A stretch of 14,037 nt of DNA from Pseudomonadota bacterium (GTDB lineage: Bacteria > Pseudomonadota > Gammaproteobacteria > Pseudomonadales > Oleiphilaceae), in the NCBI GenBank assembly GCA_023430625.1, contig JAEZAA010000156.1:1-14037 (forward strand), read 5' to 3'. The translations under genes and the position numbers were made by a program. Below the pieces are notes generated by a model. It did not search any database and was not told the origin of the DNA. It saw only the letters and a program-made list of their open reading frames with translations. Below, piece by piece: positions 1 to 6,971 of this stretch. Numbering within the stretch: the first letter of the stretch is position 1; each line of letters starts with the position of its first letter.

Positions 1-1
1 G

Positions 2-205
2 GGCGGTGCCGACGTCAACGGCAGCGGCCCGGATGGCAAAACACCCCTCATGTTTGCGGCCATGTTCGACCGCATTGACCTGATCGACCAGCTTCTGGAA
101 CAGGGGGCTGATCCCTCTCGCCGCACCAGCGATGGTATGACGGCAGACATGCTGGCACGCATGATAGGCGCACAGGCCGCCGCGAACCGCCTGGCGCACC
201 TTTGA
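2..205 (+). CDS. Ankyrin-repeat protein, C-terminal fragment (5' end outside window)
   Basis: The frame is open from the first bases and stops with TGA at 203-205, giving 67 residues of a protein that starts upstream. It contains a clear ankyrin repeat: a Gly-Ala-Asp-Val-Asn turn, then DGKTPLMFAA, a second helix ending in LLEQGADP, and the start of another repeat (DGMTADMLA). Ankyrin repeats bind proteins. A catalase begins 57 bases downstream on the same strand, which recalls the katB-ankB pair of Pseudomonas aeruginosa, where AnkB supports catalase activity; there the ankyrin gene lies downstream, here upstream. A role as catalase partner is therefore inferred from neighbourhood. Whether there is a signal peptide or membrane anchor cannot be seen because the N-terminus is missing. 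Confidence 0.85.
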   Translation, partial: GGADVNGSGPDGKTPLMFAAMFDRIDLIDQLLEQGADPSRRTSDGMTADMLARMIGAQAAANRLAHL

Positions 206-252
206 ACCCGCTAATCCACTCGATACTCCCGGCTCTGGTTGAGCCTGGTTTT

Positions 253-257
253 GGAGG
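253..257 (+). promoter_or_regulatory. Ribosome binding site deciding the catalase start
   Basis: GGAGG lies 5 bases before the ATG at 263 and only 2 bases before the ATG at 260. This spacing favours 263 as start and argues against the in-frame TTG at 239, which has no purine-rich stretch in front of it. Confidence 0.6.
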
Positions 258-262
258 AGATG

Positions 263-1951
263 ATGAAAGATTCCAAAGGCACAGGTTCACAGGGTCGCTA
301 TCTGACCAACCGGCAGGGGCATCCCGTTGCCAACAACCAGGTTCAGCGCACGGTCGGCAGCCGTGGCCCGGCGACCCTGGAAAACTATCAGTTTCTGGAG
401 AAGATCAGTCACTTCGACCGGGAGCGGATTCCCGAGCGGGTGGTGCATGCCCGTGGTTTCGTCTGCTACGGCGAGCTGGAAGCCACCGGTAAGATCGGCG
501 ATGAGCCGGCGTCCAAGTACACCCGCGCCAGCCTGTTTCAGGAGGCCGGTAAGAAGACGCCGCTAGCCATCCGCTTTTCCACCGTGATCGGCGGGCGGGA
601 TTCATCGGAAGTGGCCCGCGACCCCCGTGGTTTTGCCGTGAAGTTCTACACCGAGGACGGCAACTGGGACCTGGTGGGGAACAACCTGGCGATTTTCTTC
701 ATTCGCGACGCCATCAAGTTTCCCGACGTGATCCATTCCCTTAAGCCGGACCCGATCACCTTTCGTCAGGACCCGAACCGGATCTTCGACTTCATGAGCC
801 AGACGCCGGAATCCATGCACATGCTGACCCACCTGTTCAGCCCGCGCGGCATTCCGGCCAGCTATCGCCACATGGAAGGCTTTGGGGTCAACACCTACAA
901 GATGGTGAATGCCGAGGGCAAGACCTGCCTGGTGAAATACCACTTCCACCCCCGCTGCGGCGTGGCCAGCCTGACGGCGGCGGAAGCCGCCAAGGTGCAG
1001 GGGCAGGATTTGGGCTCGGCGTCCCATGACCTGTTCGAAGCCATCGAGCGGGGCGACTACCCGAAATGGGATATGTACGTGCAGATCATGGAGGATCACG
1101 ACCACCCAGAGCTGGAGTGGGACCCATTAGATGACACCAAGATCTGGCCGGAGAAGGATTTTCCCCTACGCCATATCGGGGTGATGACGCTCAATCGCAA
1201 CGTGGAGAACTTCTTCGCCGAGAACGAGCAGATCGCAATGGGCACCGGCGTGCTGGTGGACGGGCTGGATTTCTCGGACGACAAGATGTTGGTGGGGCGC
1301 ACCTTTTCCTATTCCGACACCCAGCGCTATCGGGTCGGCCCCAATTATCTGCAACTGCCCATCAACCAGGCGAAGCATTCCAAGCATGGGGTCCATACCA
1401 ATCAGCGCGATGGTCAGATGACCTATTACGTGGATCTAGCGCCAGGGCAGAACCCGCACATCAATTTCGAGCCATCCCTGCATAACGGGCTGCAGGAAGC
1501 GCCGGACCTCGGCCCCAATAATCCGCCCGAGATCAAGGGCAAGCTGACCCGCCAGGTGCTGGAGCGGCGCAATGACTACGTGCAGGCCCGGGGGCGCTAC
1601 AACACCATGATGGACTGGGAGCGGGATGACCTGGTGCACAACATCGGCAGCGCCTTGCAGCAATGTGAGCGGGATGTGCAGGAGCGCATGCTGTGGCATC
1701 TGTTCCTGGTGCATGACGACTATGGCGCGCGGGTGGGGCAGATGATCGGCCTGGGCGCCAATGACGTGCGCAACCTGCAGCCCCTGGCGAAGCAGGTTCT
1801 GACGGACGAGGATCAGCGCCGGCTCAAGCAGTTGGGCAACAACGGCGACAAGATCGATCCGACGGTGTGGGGGCAGTGGACCAGTTCCGTCAAGAACCAT
1901 CCGGCCACGGTGGCGGAAGTGCTGGAGGGCAAGCTGCCAGGAGGCGCCTGA
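263..1951 (+). CDS. Haem catalase (monofunctional, clade-1/KatB-like)
   Basis: Decomposes hydrogen peroxide to water and oxygen with a haem b cofactor. The 562-residue protein has the full catalase core: the distal histidine in RERIPERVVHARG (His62), the distal asparagine in WDLVGNN (Asn140) and the proximal haem-ligand tyrosine in RTFSYSDTQRYR (Tyr350), followed by GPNYLQLPIN. The stretches KFPDVIHSLKP and GIPASYRHMEGFGVNTY resemble clade-1 enzymes such as Pseudomonas KatB more than the small animal-type enzymes. It is longer than the usual 480-510 residues, with extra length after the core. There is no signal peptide, so it should be cytoplasmic, unlike periplasmic KatB. ATG codons exist at 260 and 263; 263 is chosen from ribosome-site spacing. 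It follows an ankyrin-repeat gene by 57 bases and probably shares its transcript. No clear OxyR site was seen in the short gap. Confidence 0.96.
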   Translation: MKDSKGTGSQGRYLTNRQGHPVANNQVQRTVGSRGPATLENYQFLEKISHFDRERIPERVVHARGFVCYGELEATGKIGDEPASKYTRASLFQEAGKKTPLAIRFSTVIGGRDSSEVARDPRGFAVKFYTEDGNWDLVGNNLAIFFIRDAIKFPDVIHSLKPDPITFRQDPNRIFDFMSQTPESMHMLTHLFSPRGIPASYRHMEGFGVNTYKMVNAEGKTCLVKYHFHPRCGVASLTAAEAAKVQGQDLGSASHDLFEAIERGDYPKWDMYVQIMEDHDHPELEWDPLDDTKIWPEKDFPLRHIGVMTLNRNVENFFAENEQIAMGTGVLVDGLDFSDDKMLVGRTFSYSDTQRYRVGPNYLQLPINQAKHSKHGVHTNQRDGQMTYYVDLAPGQNPHINFEPSLHNGLQEAPDLGPNNPPEIKGKLTRQVLERRNDYVQARGRYNTMMDWERDDLVHNIGSALQQCERDVQERMLWHLFLVHDDYGARVGQMIGLGANDVRNLQPLAKQVLTDEDQRRLKQLGNNGDKIDPTVWGQWTSSVKNHPATVAEVLEGKLPGGA

Positions 1952-2033
1952 GCGTGGGGAGCCAGCAGGCGTAGCAGTAAACTTCTAAGGTGAACAAAAA
2001 ATCAGTTCTTAAACGCTGCAAGGAGCAATCTGG

Positions 2034-2606
2034 ATGAAAGCTAGTTTTCTGAATTCGCCAAAGTCGTTTCTGTTGATCATGCCGCTGATCTTGGGGATCG
2101 CCGGCTGCAGCACGCCCAATGCCACCGCCACCAAGGCGGCCGCCAAGGTGTCGGGCCAGCTCTCGGACGGTGAGATCCTGCAAGTTGTGCATGCTATTAA
2201 CGGTGGCGAGATCCAGCACGCCCACCTGGCCTTGGAGAAGTCCTCCCGTGCCGAGGTTAAGAACACCGCGCAGATGATCATTCGCGATCACACGTCTCTG
2301 GATGATCAGGTGATCGGCGCCGGAATTGAGCTGCAAGACACCACCCTGAGCAAAGGCGTGCAAATGCAGGCGGAACAGGTCCGCAAAGAGTTGGCGGAGC
2401 TTTCAGGACAGGAGTTCGAGTGCAAGTTCCTGGAGAAACAGATCAAGCTGCATCAGGTCGCCCTGGACACGGTCCGCAAGGAGCTCAAGCCCGATGCGCA
2501 GGATGAGAAGGTCCGGCAGGTCGTGGCCAAGGCGGAACCGAGCCTGGAGCGCCACCTGAAGGAAGCCCAGAAGCATAAGGATGCGATGGGCGGATGCGCC
2601 GGTTAA
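2034..2606 (+). CDS. DUF4142-type predicted lipoprotein
   Basis: A 190-residue protein. Residues 11-24 form a hydrophobic signal segment ending in a lipobox, LGIAGC, so Cys25 would be lipidated and the protein held in the envelope; serine at +2 suggests outer-membrane sorting. The rest is a largely alpha-helical domain matching the DUF4142 pattern: SDGEILQVVHAINGGEI, then helices rich in Glu/Lys/Gln with an RDHTSLDDQV motif and a final helical hairpin (residues about 110-185). DUF4142 proteins have a ferritin-like four-helix predicted shape and no established biochemical role. AGGAG at 2021-2025 sits 8 bases before the ATG. It begins 82 bases after the catalase stop, in a gap with no evident terminator, so co-transcription with the catalase is possible but unproven. 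Confidence 0.85.
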   Translation: MKASFLNSPKSFLLIMPLILGIAGCSTPNATATKAAAKVSGQLSDGEILQVVHAINGGEIQHAHLALEKSSRAEVKNTAQMIIRDHTSLDDQVIGAGIELQDTTLSKGVQMQAEQVRKELAELSGQEFECKFLEKQIKLHQVALDTVRKELKPDAQDEKVRQVVAKAEPSLERHLKEAQKHKDAMGGCAG

Positions 2607-2696
2607 CACTGAGCCTGCTTTACCTGGGCCGGGCGCCACTGGTGTGACCGCAGGTTACCGGCAGCGCCGCCATTGGCCTGCTGCTGGCCGTGCTGT

Positions 2697-4112
2697 CTAG
2701 TCTCGCTTGAACAGCGCGGCCAGGCGCCGGCGCCAGTTCGGTGCTGGTTGCTCGGGTGGTGCGGGCCAGTGGGATTTCTTGGTTTCGCACTGAACGATCC
2801 CCTGGTGACCCAGCCGCAGGCGCCAGCGTTGCGCTGCTGGGGTCGACTGGCCCGGGCCGGAATACACCAGCAGCAGGTTGTAGTCGTGCTGCTTCTCGAT
2901 CGGGTGCGTCTCGACCGAAGCGTCGGGGGCGGTCGGGTCTGCGCAGACGAACAGCCGGTTGCCGGTGGTCTGGATCAGCTCACAGAGCGCTTCGCAATCC
3001 AGGCTGAGACGCTCCTGAAACTGATCCTTTTCGAAAGCTGTCCTGCCCAGGGTCAGCTGCGAGCGGTAATGGATGATCCAGCGCTCCTCACTGGTGACCC
3101 AACTGCCGGCATGCTCCAGTACCTCCCGCGGCAATTCCGGCAGCTTGCGATAATCCAGCCAGACCCATTGATGGGCCATCAGCTTCTTGGTGTAGGGCAT
3201 CGACAGACGGATCCTCCAGCGCGGCTTGCCCTTGCGCAGCCAGCGGGTGATGGTGGAGATCATGTCGTCACGCAGCAGGTCGCGCAGGGCGTAGATCAGC
3301 GCGATGGTCAGCAGGAGGGTCATGGACAACTGCTGATTGCCGGCCCGGGTATTGAACAGGAAATAGGTAAACAACGACATGATCAGCATGGTCGAGACAG
3401 CCTTGACCAGCTTGCGAGTCCCTTCGCCCAGTTCAGTGAGCTTGGTTCGCAGCACGACCGGGTACTCCAGCAGCCGGTGATACAGGTGCATGCGGTTCCA
3501 GAGGCGGGTGGGGGTGCCTTCCAGATCGCTCAGATACTCGTGCTCCTGCCGGTATTGATGTTCCTGGCGCAGGAACTCCCGGATCGCTTCCTTCAGTTCT
3601 TCATCCTGCTCGGCATAGCCCTCCAGGGTCATGCACTCCAGAAAGAATTGCTCGGATCGCCAGGAGAAGTAGATGTCCATGTGGCGGAAGTAGCGCCGCT
3701 GGCTGCTCTGCTCAGGCTTAGAGCGGCGCAGGCGCAGGGCAAGGTTCTGGCTCAGGCGCAGGGCGCGCCGGAGCGGTTCGGCCGTCAACCCCGACGCCAG
3801 GATCTGCTGACGCAGCCGGTCCAATGAGGCCCGGTACTGGAACAGCTGGGAGCCGTACATAATCTCGTAGTGTGGCGACAGCAGCGTAAAGGAACTATCG
3901 GCCATGCTGGCGCGGTCCTGATCAGGCAGGCCCATCAGACCGAAACGGTGGGACAGGGAAATGAGGAAGAAATTTTTCTCCGTCAGCGTCCAGACGGGAA
4001 AGTCGCCTTCGTGAGGCGTGAACAGATACAGCTCCACCCGATAGCGTCCGGCTTCCTTCAATGTGCGGGTAAACTGCAGCCGGTAATCGCCCTTGCGCTT
4101 CAGTAAAAACAT
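2697..4112 (-). CDS. Conserved-looking membrane protein of unknown function, two central TM helices
   Basis: I do not recognise the family. The product is 471 residues. Two hydrophobic helices lie close together in the middle, at about residues 238-254 (VKAVSTMLIMSLFTYFLF) and 262-277 (LSMTLLLTIALIYALR), forming a hairpin with both long soluble arms on the same, probably cytoplasmic, side. The N-terminal arm (1-237) begins with a beta-rich part (FLLKRKGDYRLQFTRTL, GRYRVELYLFTP) and continues into a charged helical, possibly coiled-coil region (160-200). The C-terminal arm (300-471) is mixed and ends in a basic tail, WRRRLAALFKRD. There is no signal peptide and no cysteine cluster. The ATG at 4110-4112 follows GGAGGGGT on the - strand; an upstream TTG at 4122-4124 is an alternative giving four more residues. 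It converges on the DUF4142 gene with 90 bases between stops and lies 119 bases downstream of a VOC gene, separated by a hairpin. Confidence 0.85.
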   Translation of the reverse strand: MFLLKRKGDYRLQFTRTLKEAGRYRVELYLFTPHEGDFPVWTLTEKNFFLISLSHRFGLMGLPDQDRASMADSSFTLLSPHYEIMYGSQLFQYRASLDRLRQQILASGLTAEPLRRALRLSQNLALRLRRSKPEQSSQRRYFRHMDIYFSWRSEQFFLECMTLEGYAEQDEELKEAIREFLRQEHQYRQEHEYLSDLEGTPTRLWNRMHLYHRLLEYPVVLRTKLTELGEGTRKLVKAVSTMLIMSLFTYFLFNTRAGNQQLSMTLLLTIALIYALRDLLRDDMISTITRWLRKGKPRWRIRLSMPYTKKLMAHQWVWLDYRKLPELPREVLEHAGSWVTSEERWIIHYRSQLTLGRTAFEKDQFQERLSLDCEALCELIQTTGNRLFVCADPTAPDASVETHPIEKQHDYNLLLVYSGPGQSTPAAQRWRLRLGHQGIVQCETKKSHWPAPPEQPAPNWRRRLAALFKRD

Positions 4113-4186
4113 ACCCCTCCCCAATGACAGCGGTGGCCGTGAATGCTTGGGCCGTCCTGCGCACCAGCCATCTTATCACCGGCCGG

Positions 4187-4227
4187 AAAAGGGGGCAGAT
4201 TGATTTGTTTTTTCGTTCTGCCCTTTT
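4187..4227. repeat. Imperfect inverted repeat, possible terminator or REP-type element
   Basis: The left arm AAAAGGGGGCAG (4187-4198) pairs with CTGCCCTTTT (4218-4227), with two unpaired G residues in the left arm and a 19-base AT-rich loop containing a run of T residues. Read on the - strand, the hairpin lies just past the VOC stop at 4232 and its distal arm ends in CCCCCTTTT, so it could end VOC transcription before the membrane-protein gene. The G-rich arm followed by CAGATTGATTT also resembles short interspersed palindromes common in marine gammaproteobacteria, so it may instead be a degenerate mobile repeat. Confidence 0.45.
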
Positions 4228-4231
4228 GACA

Positions 4232-4660
4232 CTAGAAGGTGATATGCACGGAAGGCGCGCTCCGTTTCGCTTCGCCATGGTAGACCGCTTCGATGTTGTT
4301 GCCATCCGGATCCAGCACGAAGGCCGCATAGTAGCCGGGATGGTAGGGGCGCTCGCCGGGCGCGCCGTTGTCGGTGCCGCCGTTGGCCAGGGCCACTTTG
4401 TAGAATTCATCCACCATGGCGCGGTCTTGGGCCTGGAATGCCAGGTGATTGCGGCCGGTCAGCTGCCCGAGTGCGGAGGGGCTGTCGCGGCTGGAGATGC
4501 AGAGTTCGTCGGCCCAGAAAAAGCCCTCGCCGGTGCCGCCGATGGGGATGTTCAGGGTGTCGAGAACGGCGGTGTAAAACTTCTGGGCGACGGCTAGATC
4601 CCGCACGACCAGTTGGATGTGATCGATCAGTCGTCCGCGGTGCAGCTCCTGTGTTTCCAT
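4232..4660 (-). CDS. VOC-superfamily (glyoxalase/dioxygenase fold) protein with His-His-Glu site
   Basis: The 142-residue length suits a single VOC domain made of two beta-alpha-beta-beta-beta modules. It begins RLIDHIQLVVRDLAVAQKFYT, the usual first strand and helix, with metal-ligand candidate His14. The second module gives GRNHLAFQAQD (His72), and the ending LDPDGNNIEAVYHG supplies Glu124. His/His/Glu is the metal set of many glyoxalase-I-like and related enzymes, so a divalent metal enzyme is likely, but the substrate cannot be read from the sequence. AGGAG lies 7 bases before the ATG on the - strand. It is the first gene of a leftward pair with the unknown membrane protein and is divergent from the MATE gene across 365 bases. 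Detoxification of an electrophile, or modification of an aromatic compound, are possibilities only. Confidence 0.9.
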   Translation of the reverse strand: METQELHRGRLIDHIQLVVRDLAVAQKFYTAVLDTLNIPIGGTGEGFFWADELCISSRDSPSALGQLTGRNHLAFQAQDRAMVDEFYKVALANGGTDNGAPGERPYHPGYYAAFVLDPDGNNIEAVYHGEAKRSAPSVHITF

Positions 4661-4795
4661 GCTGTGCTCCTTTCAGTCATTTCACGCGGGTGTTGCGTGA
4701 ATCCAAGCCTGACGGCGTCCTCGCCACCATGCCCCAGACATGGGCAGTGATGGCGACATACAAACTATCTGCCTCCGTCCTGGCAAACGCAATGC

Positions 4796-4824
4796 TTGTC
4801 CGGGTTGTTGGGAATGAATATCAT
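4796..4824 (+). promoter_or_regulatory. Sigma-70-like promoter ahead of the MATE exporter gene
   Basis: TTGTCC (4796-4801) is followed after exactly 17 bases by TATCAT (4819-4824), which matches five of six bases of the -10 consensus. Transcription would start near 4831 and give a leader of roughly 195 bases, passing through the palindromic repeat at 4865. The -10 element is embedded in a Fur-like dyad. The assignment is by eye only. Confidence 0.5.
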
Positions 4825-4828
4825 TGGC
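4810..4828. promoter_or_regulatory. Candidate Fur box overlapping the MATE promoter
   Basis: GGGAATGAATATCATTGGC matches the 19-base Fur consensus at 13 of 19 positions by my count, with the core AATGA..ATCATT conserved as a dyad. It covers the -10 element at 4819-4824, the usual position for iron-dependent repression. This suggests that the exporter gene is induced when iron is short, like the siderophore operon. Confidence 0.55.
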
Positions 4829-4864
4829 CTCCCTTGAAAGGCTAAGGCATGCACGCCAGTAATT

Positions 4865-4897
4865 CCCTCTCCCTCTGGGAGAGGGTTAGGGTGAGGG
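4865..4897. repeat. Interspersed palindromic repeat (CCCTCTCCC/GGGAGAGGG type)
   Basis: CCCTCTCCC (4865-4873) and GGGAGAGGG (4877-4885) form a perfect 9-bp stem with a TCT loop, followed by TTAGGGTGAGGG (4886-4897). The same core with the trailing TTAGGGTGAGGG is, from memory, a common extragenic repeat in Pseudomonas, Xanthomonas and other gammaproteobacteria. It lies in the leader between the promoter at 4796 and the MATE start. It has no T-run after the stem, so it is probably not a simple intrinsic terminator, but it could affect mRNA stability or partial read-through. Confidence 0.7.
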
Positions 4898-4978
4898 GGC
4901 TCTCAGGCTGGCTTGTGGTCGAGACTTGATTCCAGGCCTGACGGAAAAGCAGGTGCATAACATAGCCTGAATGGACAG

Positions 4979-4994
4979 GGCACCCTCAGGTGCC
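4979..4994 (+). repeat. Small perfect hairpin in the MATE leader
   Basis: GGCACC (4979-4984) and GGTGCC (4989-4994) form a 6-bp stem around a CTCA loop, 31 bases before the GTG start and 20 bases before the ribosome site. It is a short structure that may be chance or may affect translation initiation. The rest of the 4661-5025 gap shows only a weak TCACGC/GCGTGA dyad at 4682-4700. Confidence 0.35.
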
Positions 4995-5025
4995 ACCGCC
5001 AGTCGGCAACGATAAAGGAGCACCG

Positions 5026-6393
5026 GTGAACCCCAGCCAACGCGACAGCCGTGTGCTGACAGGTCCGATTTTTTCGACCTTTCTCTATTTCGTCATTCCA
5101 TCCATCGTCGGCCTGCTGGCCATCACCACCGCCACGGTGGTCGACGGAATCTTCGTCGGCAACTTTGTGGGCCCCGATGCCCTGGCTGCCGTCACCCTGA
5201 TGATTCCCTTCTTCACGCTGCTGTTCGGCATGGCCCTGATGCTGGCCGTGGGTGGTTCGGTGCGGGCGGGTAAATACCTGGGGGAGGGCAACGAGGGCGC
5301 GGCGTCGGCCGTGTTCAGCAAGTCCCTGATCGCCATTTCTGTCTTCGGCATCTGCATTGTGGCTTTAAGCCTGATGCTGGAATCCTGGGTATTTGCGGCA
5401 CTGGGCGCACCAGAATCTCTGTTTGAGTTGATGCGCCCGTATTTCCGCATCGTCGCCCTGGCCATGGTGGTGCAGTTGCTGTCGGTGGTGCTCTACTACT
5501 TCATCCGCGCCGATGGCCGGCCGGTGCATGCGACCAGTGCCCTGGTCACCGGATCAGTCGCCAACATCGCGCTGGATGCCCTGTTCGTGGCGTACCTGGA
5601 TTACGGGCTGGCGGGCGCCGCCTGGGCGACGCTGATCGCCCAGTGCATCCAACTGGCGGTGCTGCTGGCCTATTTTGGCGTACCACAGCGCCATCTGCGC
5701 TTTCATCCGCTCCAGCGCCAGTGGCGGGAAATTGCCAGTGCGGCCTACAACGGGGTGTCCGAATTTATCAACGAGATTTCGGCGGGCCTGGTGATCCTGG
5801 TCATCAACTGGATCCTGATGCTGGAAATAGGCGTGGAGGGCGTGGCGGCCTTCACCGTGGTGAATTACCTGATTTTCCTGAGCCTGATGGTGTTTTATGG
5901 CATCTCTGATGCCATGCACCTGCTGGTCGCCCAGAACTTCGGCGCGGGCCACCTGCACCGGATCAACCGCTTTCTGGCGGCCGCCGCCTGGTCGATTCTG
6001 CTGCTCAGTGGCTTGCTGGTGAGTTTGCTGTTCGCCGCGCGGGATTCCCTGGTGGATGTGTTTCTCGACGGCTCGGCGGTATCAACCGCCGCCCTGGCGC
6101 ACTCCTTTATCCAGATCCTCTGGCCGCTGTTTCTGGTCAATGGCCTCAACGTGCTGATTTCCGCCTATCTCACCGCCATGCACCAGCCGCTGCCGTCGGC
6201 GACAGTCGCCTTCTCCCGCAGTCTGGTGCTGCCCATTGCACTGCTGTTGGCGCTGCACTGGTGGCTGCCCCAGGTGCCGATTCTGGCGGCGTTACCCCTG
6301 GCGGAGTGGCTGACGTTCCTGCTGGCGGCCAGCCTGTTCTTGCGGTTTCGGCCGCGTCGTTTGCTTGGGCAGGGGCGTGCGGTGGCCGTTTAG
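5026..6393 (+). CDS. MATE-family multidrug/metabolite efflux transporter
   Basis: A 455-residue inner-membrane antiporter with the twelve-helix, two-half organisation of MATE (NorM/DinF/MepA-like) transporters. Visible hallmarks are TATVVDGIFVGNFVGPDALAA (about 34-55) after the first helix, VGGSVRAGKYLGEGNE (75-90), RADGRPVHATSALVTGSVAN (161-180) and the second-half counterparts YNGVSEFINEISAGL (241-255) and QNFGAGHLHRINRF (303-316). MATE proteins export organic cations or metabolites in exchange for H+ or Na+. The start is GTG at 5026, with AAGGAG at 5015-5020 five bases before it; the in-frame GTG at 4990 lacks a ribosome site. Its promoter carries a Fur-like site, and the petrobactin operon begins 676 bases beyond its stop on the same strand. 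A role as petrobactin exporter is thus a reasonable inference, but a drug pump is equally compatible with the sequence. Confidence 0.93.
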   Translation: MNPSQRDSRVLTGPIFSTFLYFVIPSIVGLLAITTATVVDGIFVGNFVGPDALAAVTLMIPFFTLLFGMALMLAVGGSVRAGKYLGEGNEGAASAVFSKSLIAISVFGICIVALSLMLESWVFAALGAPESLFELMRPYFRIVALAMVVQLLSVVLYYFIRADGRPVHATSALVTGSVANIALDALFVAYLDYGLAGAAWATLIAQCIQLAVLLAYFGVPQRHLRFHPLQRQWREIASAAYNGVSEFINEISAGLVILVINWILMLEIGVEGVAAFTVVNYLIFLSLMVFYGISDAMHLLVAQNFGAGHLHRINRFLAAAAWSILLLSGLLVSLLFAARDSLVDVFLDGSAVSTAALAHSFIQILWPLFLVNGLNVLISAYLTAMHQPLPSATVAFSRSLVLPIALLLALHWWLPQVPILAALPLAEWLTFLLAASLFLRFRPRRLLGQGRAVAV

Positions 6394-6413
6394 GACCGGA
6401 TTGGTGGGTCGGC

Positions 6414-6782
6414 TCAGGCGTCGAGGTTCTGGCCGAACATGAATTTATGGCCGTCGATGGTCACAACGCCGAACTCCCTCATGCCCCAGGGTTCATCTCT
6501 GACCTGTTTGCAGAATTGGGCGCCGTTCGCGGTGAATTCTTCGTACAGTGAATTCGCATCCTCCACATCCAGATAGGCGACATAGGCATGGTCGCCGATG
6601 CTGCTGGCGGGTGTTTCATCCGGGCATTCCCCAAGCATCAGGAAACAGGCACCCCGGGACAGAAAGGTCCAGCCGGGAAACTGGGCACGCAGGTCAAACC
6701 CCATGACGTTCTGGAAATAGCTGGCGGACCGCTCCAGGTTCGTTACAGCCAGTACCTGTCTTGCTCTGGTGATCTTGCTCAT
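6414..6782 (-). CDS. VOC-superfamily protein lacking the usual metal ligands
   Basis: A 122-residue single VOC domain: strand and helix RQVLAVTNLERSASYFQNVMGFDL, then GWTFLSRGACFLMLGE, and a second module DHAYVAYLDVEDANSLYEEFTANGAQF ending FGVVTIDGHKFMFGQN. The position of the first histidine ligand is filled by Gln/Val (residues 9-10) and the expected glutamate after the DG turn by Met115, leaving only His65 as a possible ligand. This resembles the non-metal, ligand-binding branch such as bleomycin-resistance-type sequestering proteins rather than glyoxalase I. Its stop is 20 bases from the stop of the convergent MATE gene, and its start faces the petrobactin operon across 286 bases, so it could share the Fur-like control region. 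AGG in GGCAGGTTATTC before the ATG is a weak ribosome site. The ligand is unknown. Confidence 0.85.
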   Translation of the reverse strand: MSKITRARQVLAVTNLERSASYFQNVMGFDLRAQFPGWTFLSRGACFLMLGECPDETPASSIGDHAYVAYLDVEDANSLYEEFTANGAQFCKQVRDEPWGMREFGVVTIDGHKFMFGQNLDA

Positions 6783-6971
6783 GAATAACCTGCCTTGGCG
6801 TCAATGGTGCCCTGGGATTCTGAACTGCCGGGGTCATGGGTTTGTTGGCGGACTCAACCCTAACACTTTTCGCCATTTTCGAAAAAGCGCTATCTGATCA
6901 AACGCATAAGCCGGCGCGAACTGTTCGGCTGTCTTGCCGCGACGACGTTCGTAACAATTGTAAATTCCATT

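Noticed and set aside
2607..2696. Intrinsic terminator between the convergent DUF4142 and membrane-protein genes
   Set aside because: No stable stem followed by a T-run on either strand could be found in the 90 bases.
2673..3827. Long open frame of 384 codons on the + strand opposite the membrane-protein gene
   Set aside because: It is Gln/Leu/Ala-rich with no domain and no ribosome site, and lies wholly opposite a better supported - strand gene; it reflects GC-rich codon bias.
4682..4700. TCACGC/GCGTGA dyad upstream of the VOC gene as an operator
   Set aside because: Six-base arms with a 7-base spacer and no recognised regulator; insufficient to call.
6876..6885. Perfect palindrome TTTTCGAAAA in the gap before asbA
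   Set aside because: It is short, matches no regulator site I know and lies about 90 bases from the Fur-like site; it may be chance in an AT-rich patch.
6954..6961. 8-base palindrome ACAATTGT near the asbA promoter
   Set aside because: Too short to separate from chance, and its flanks do not extend the symmetry.
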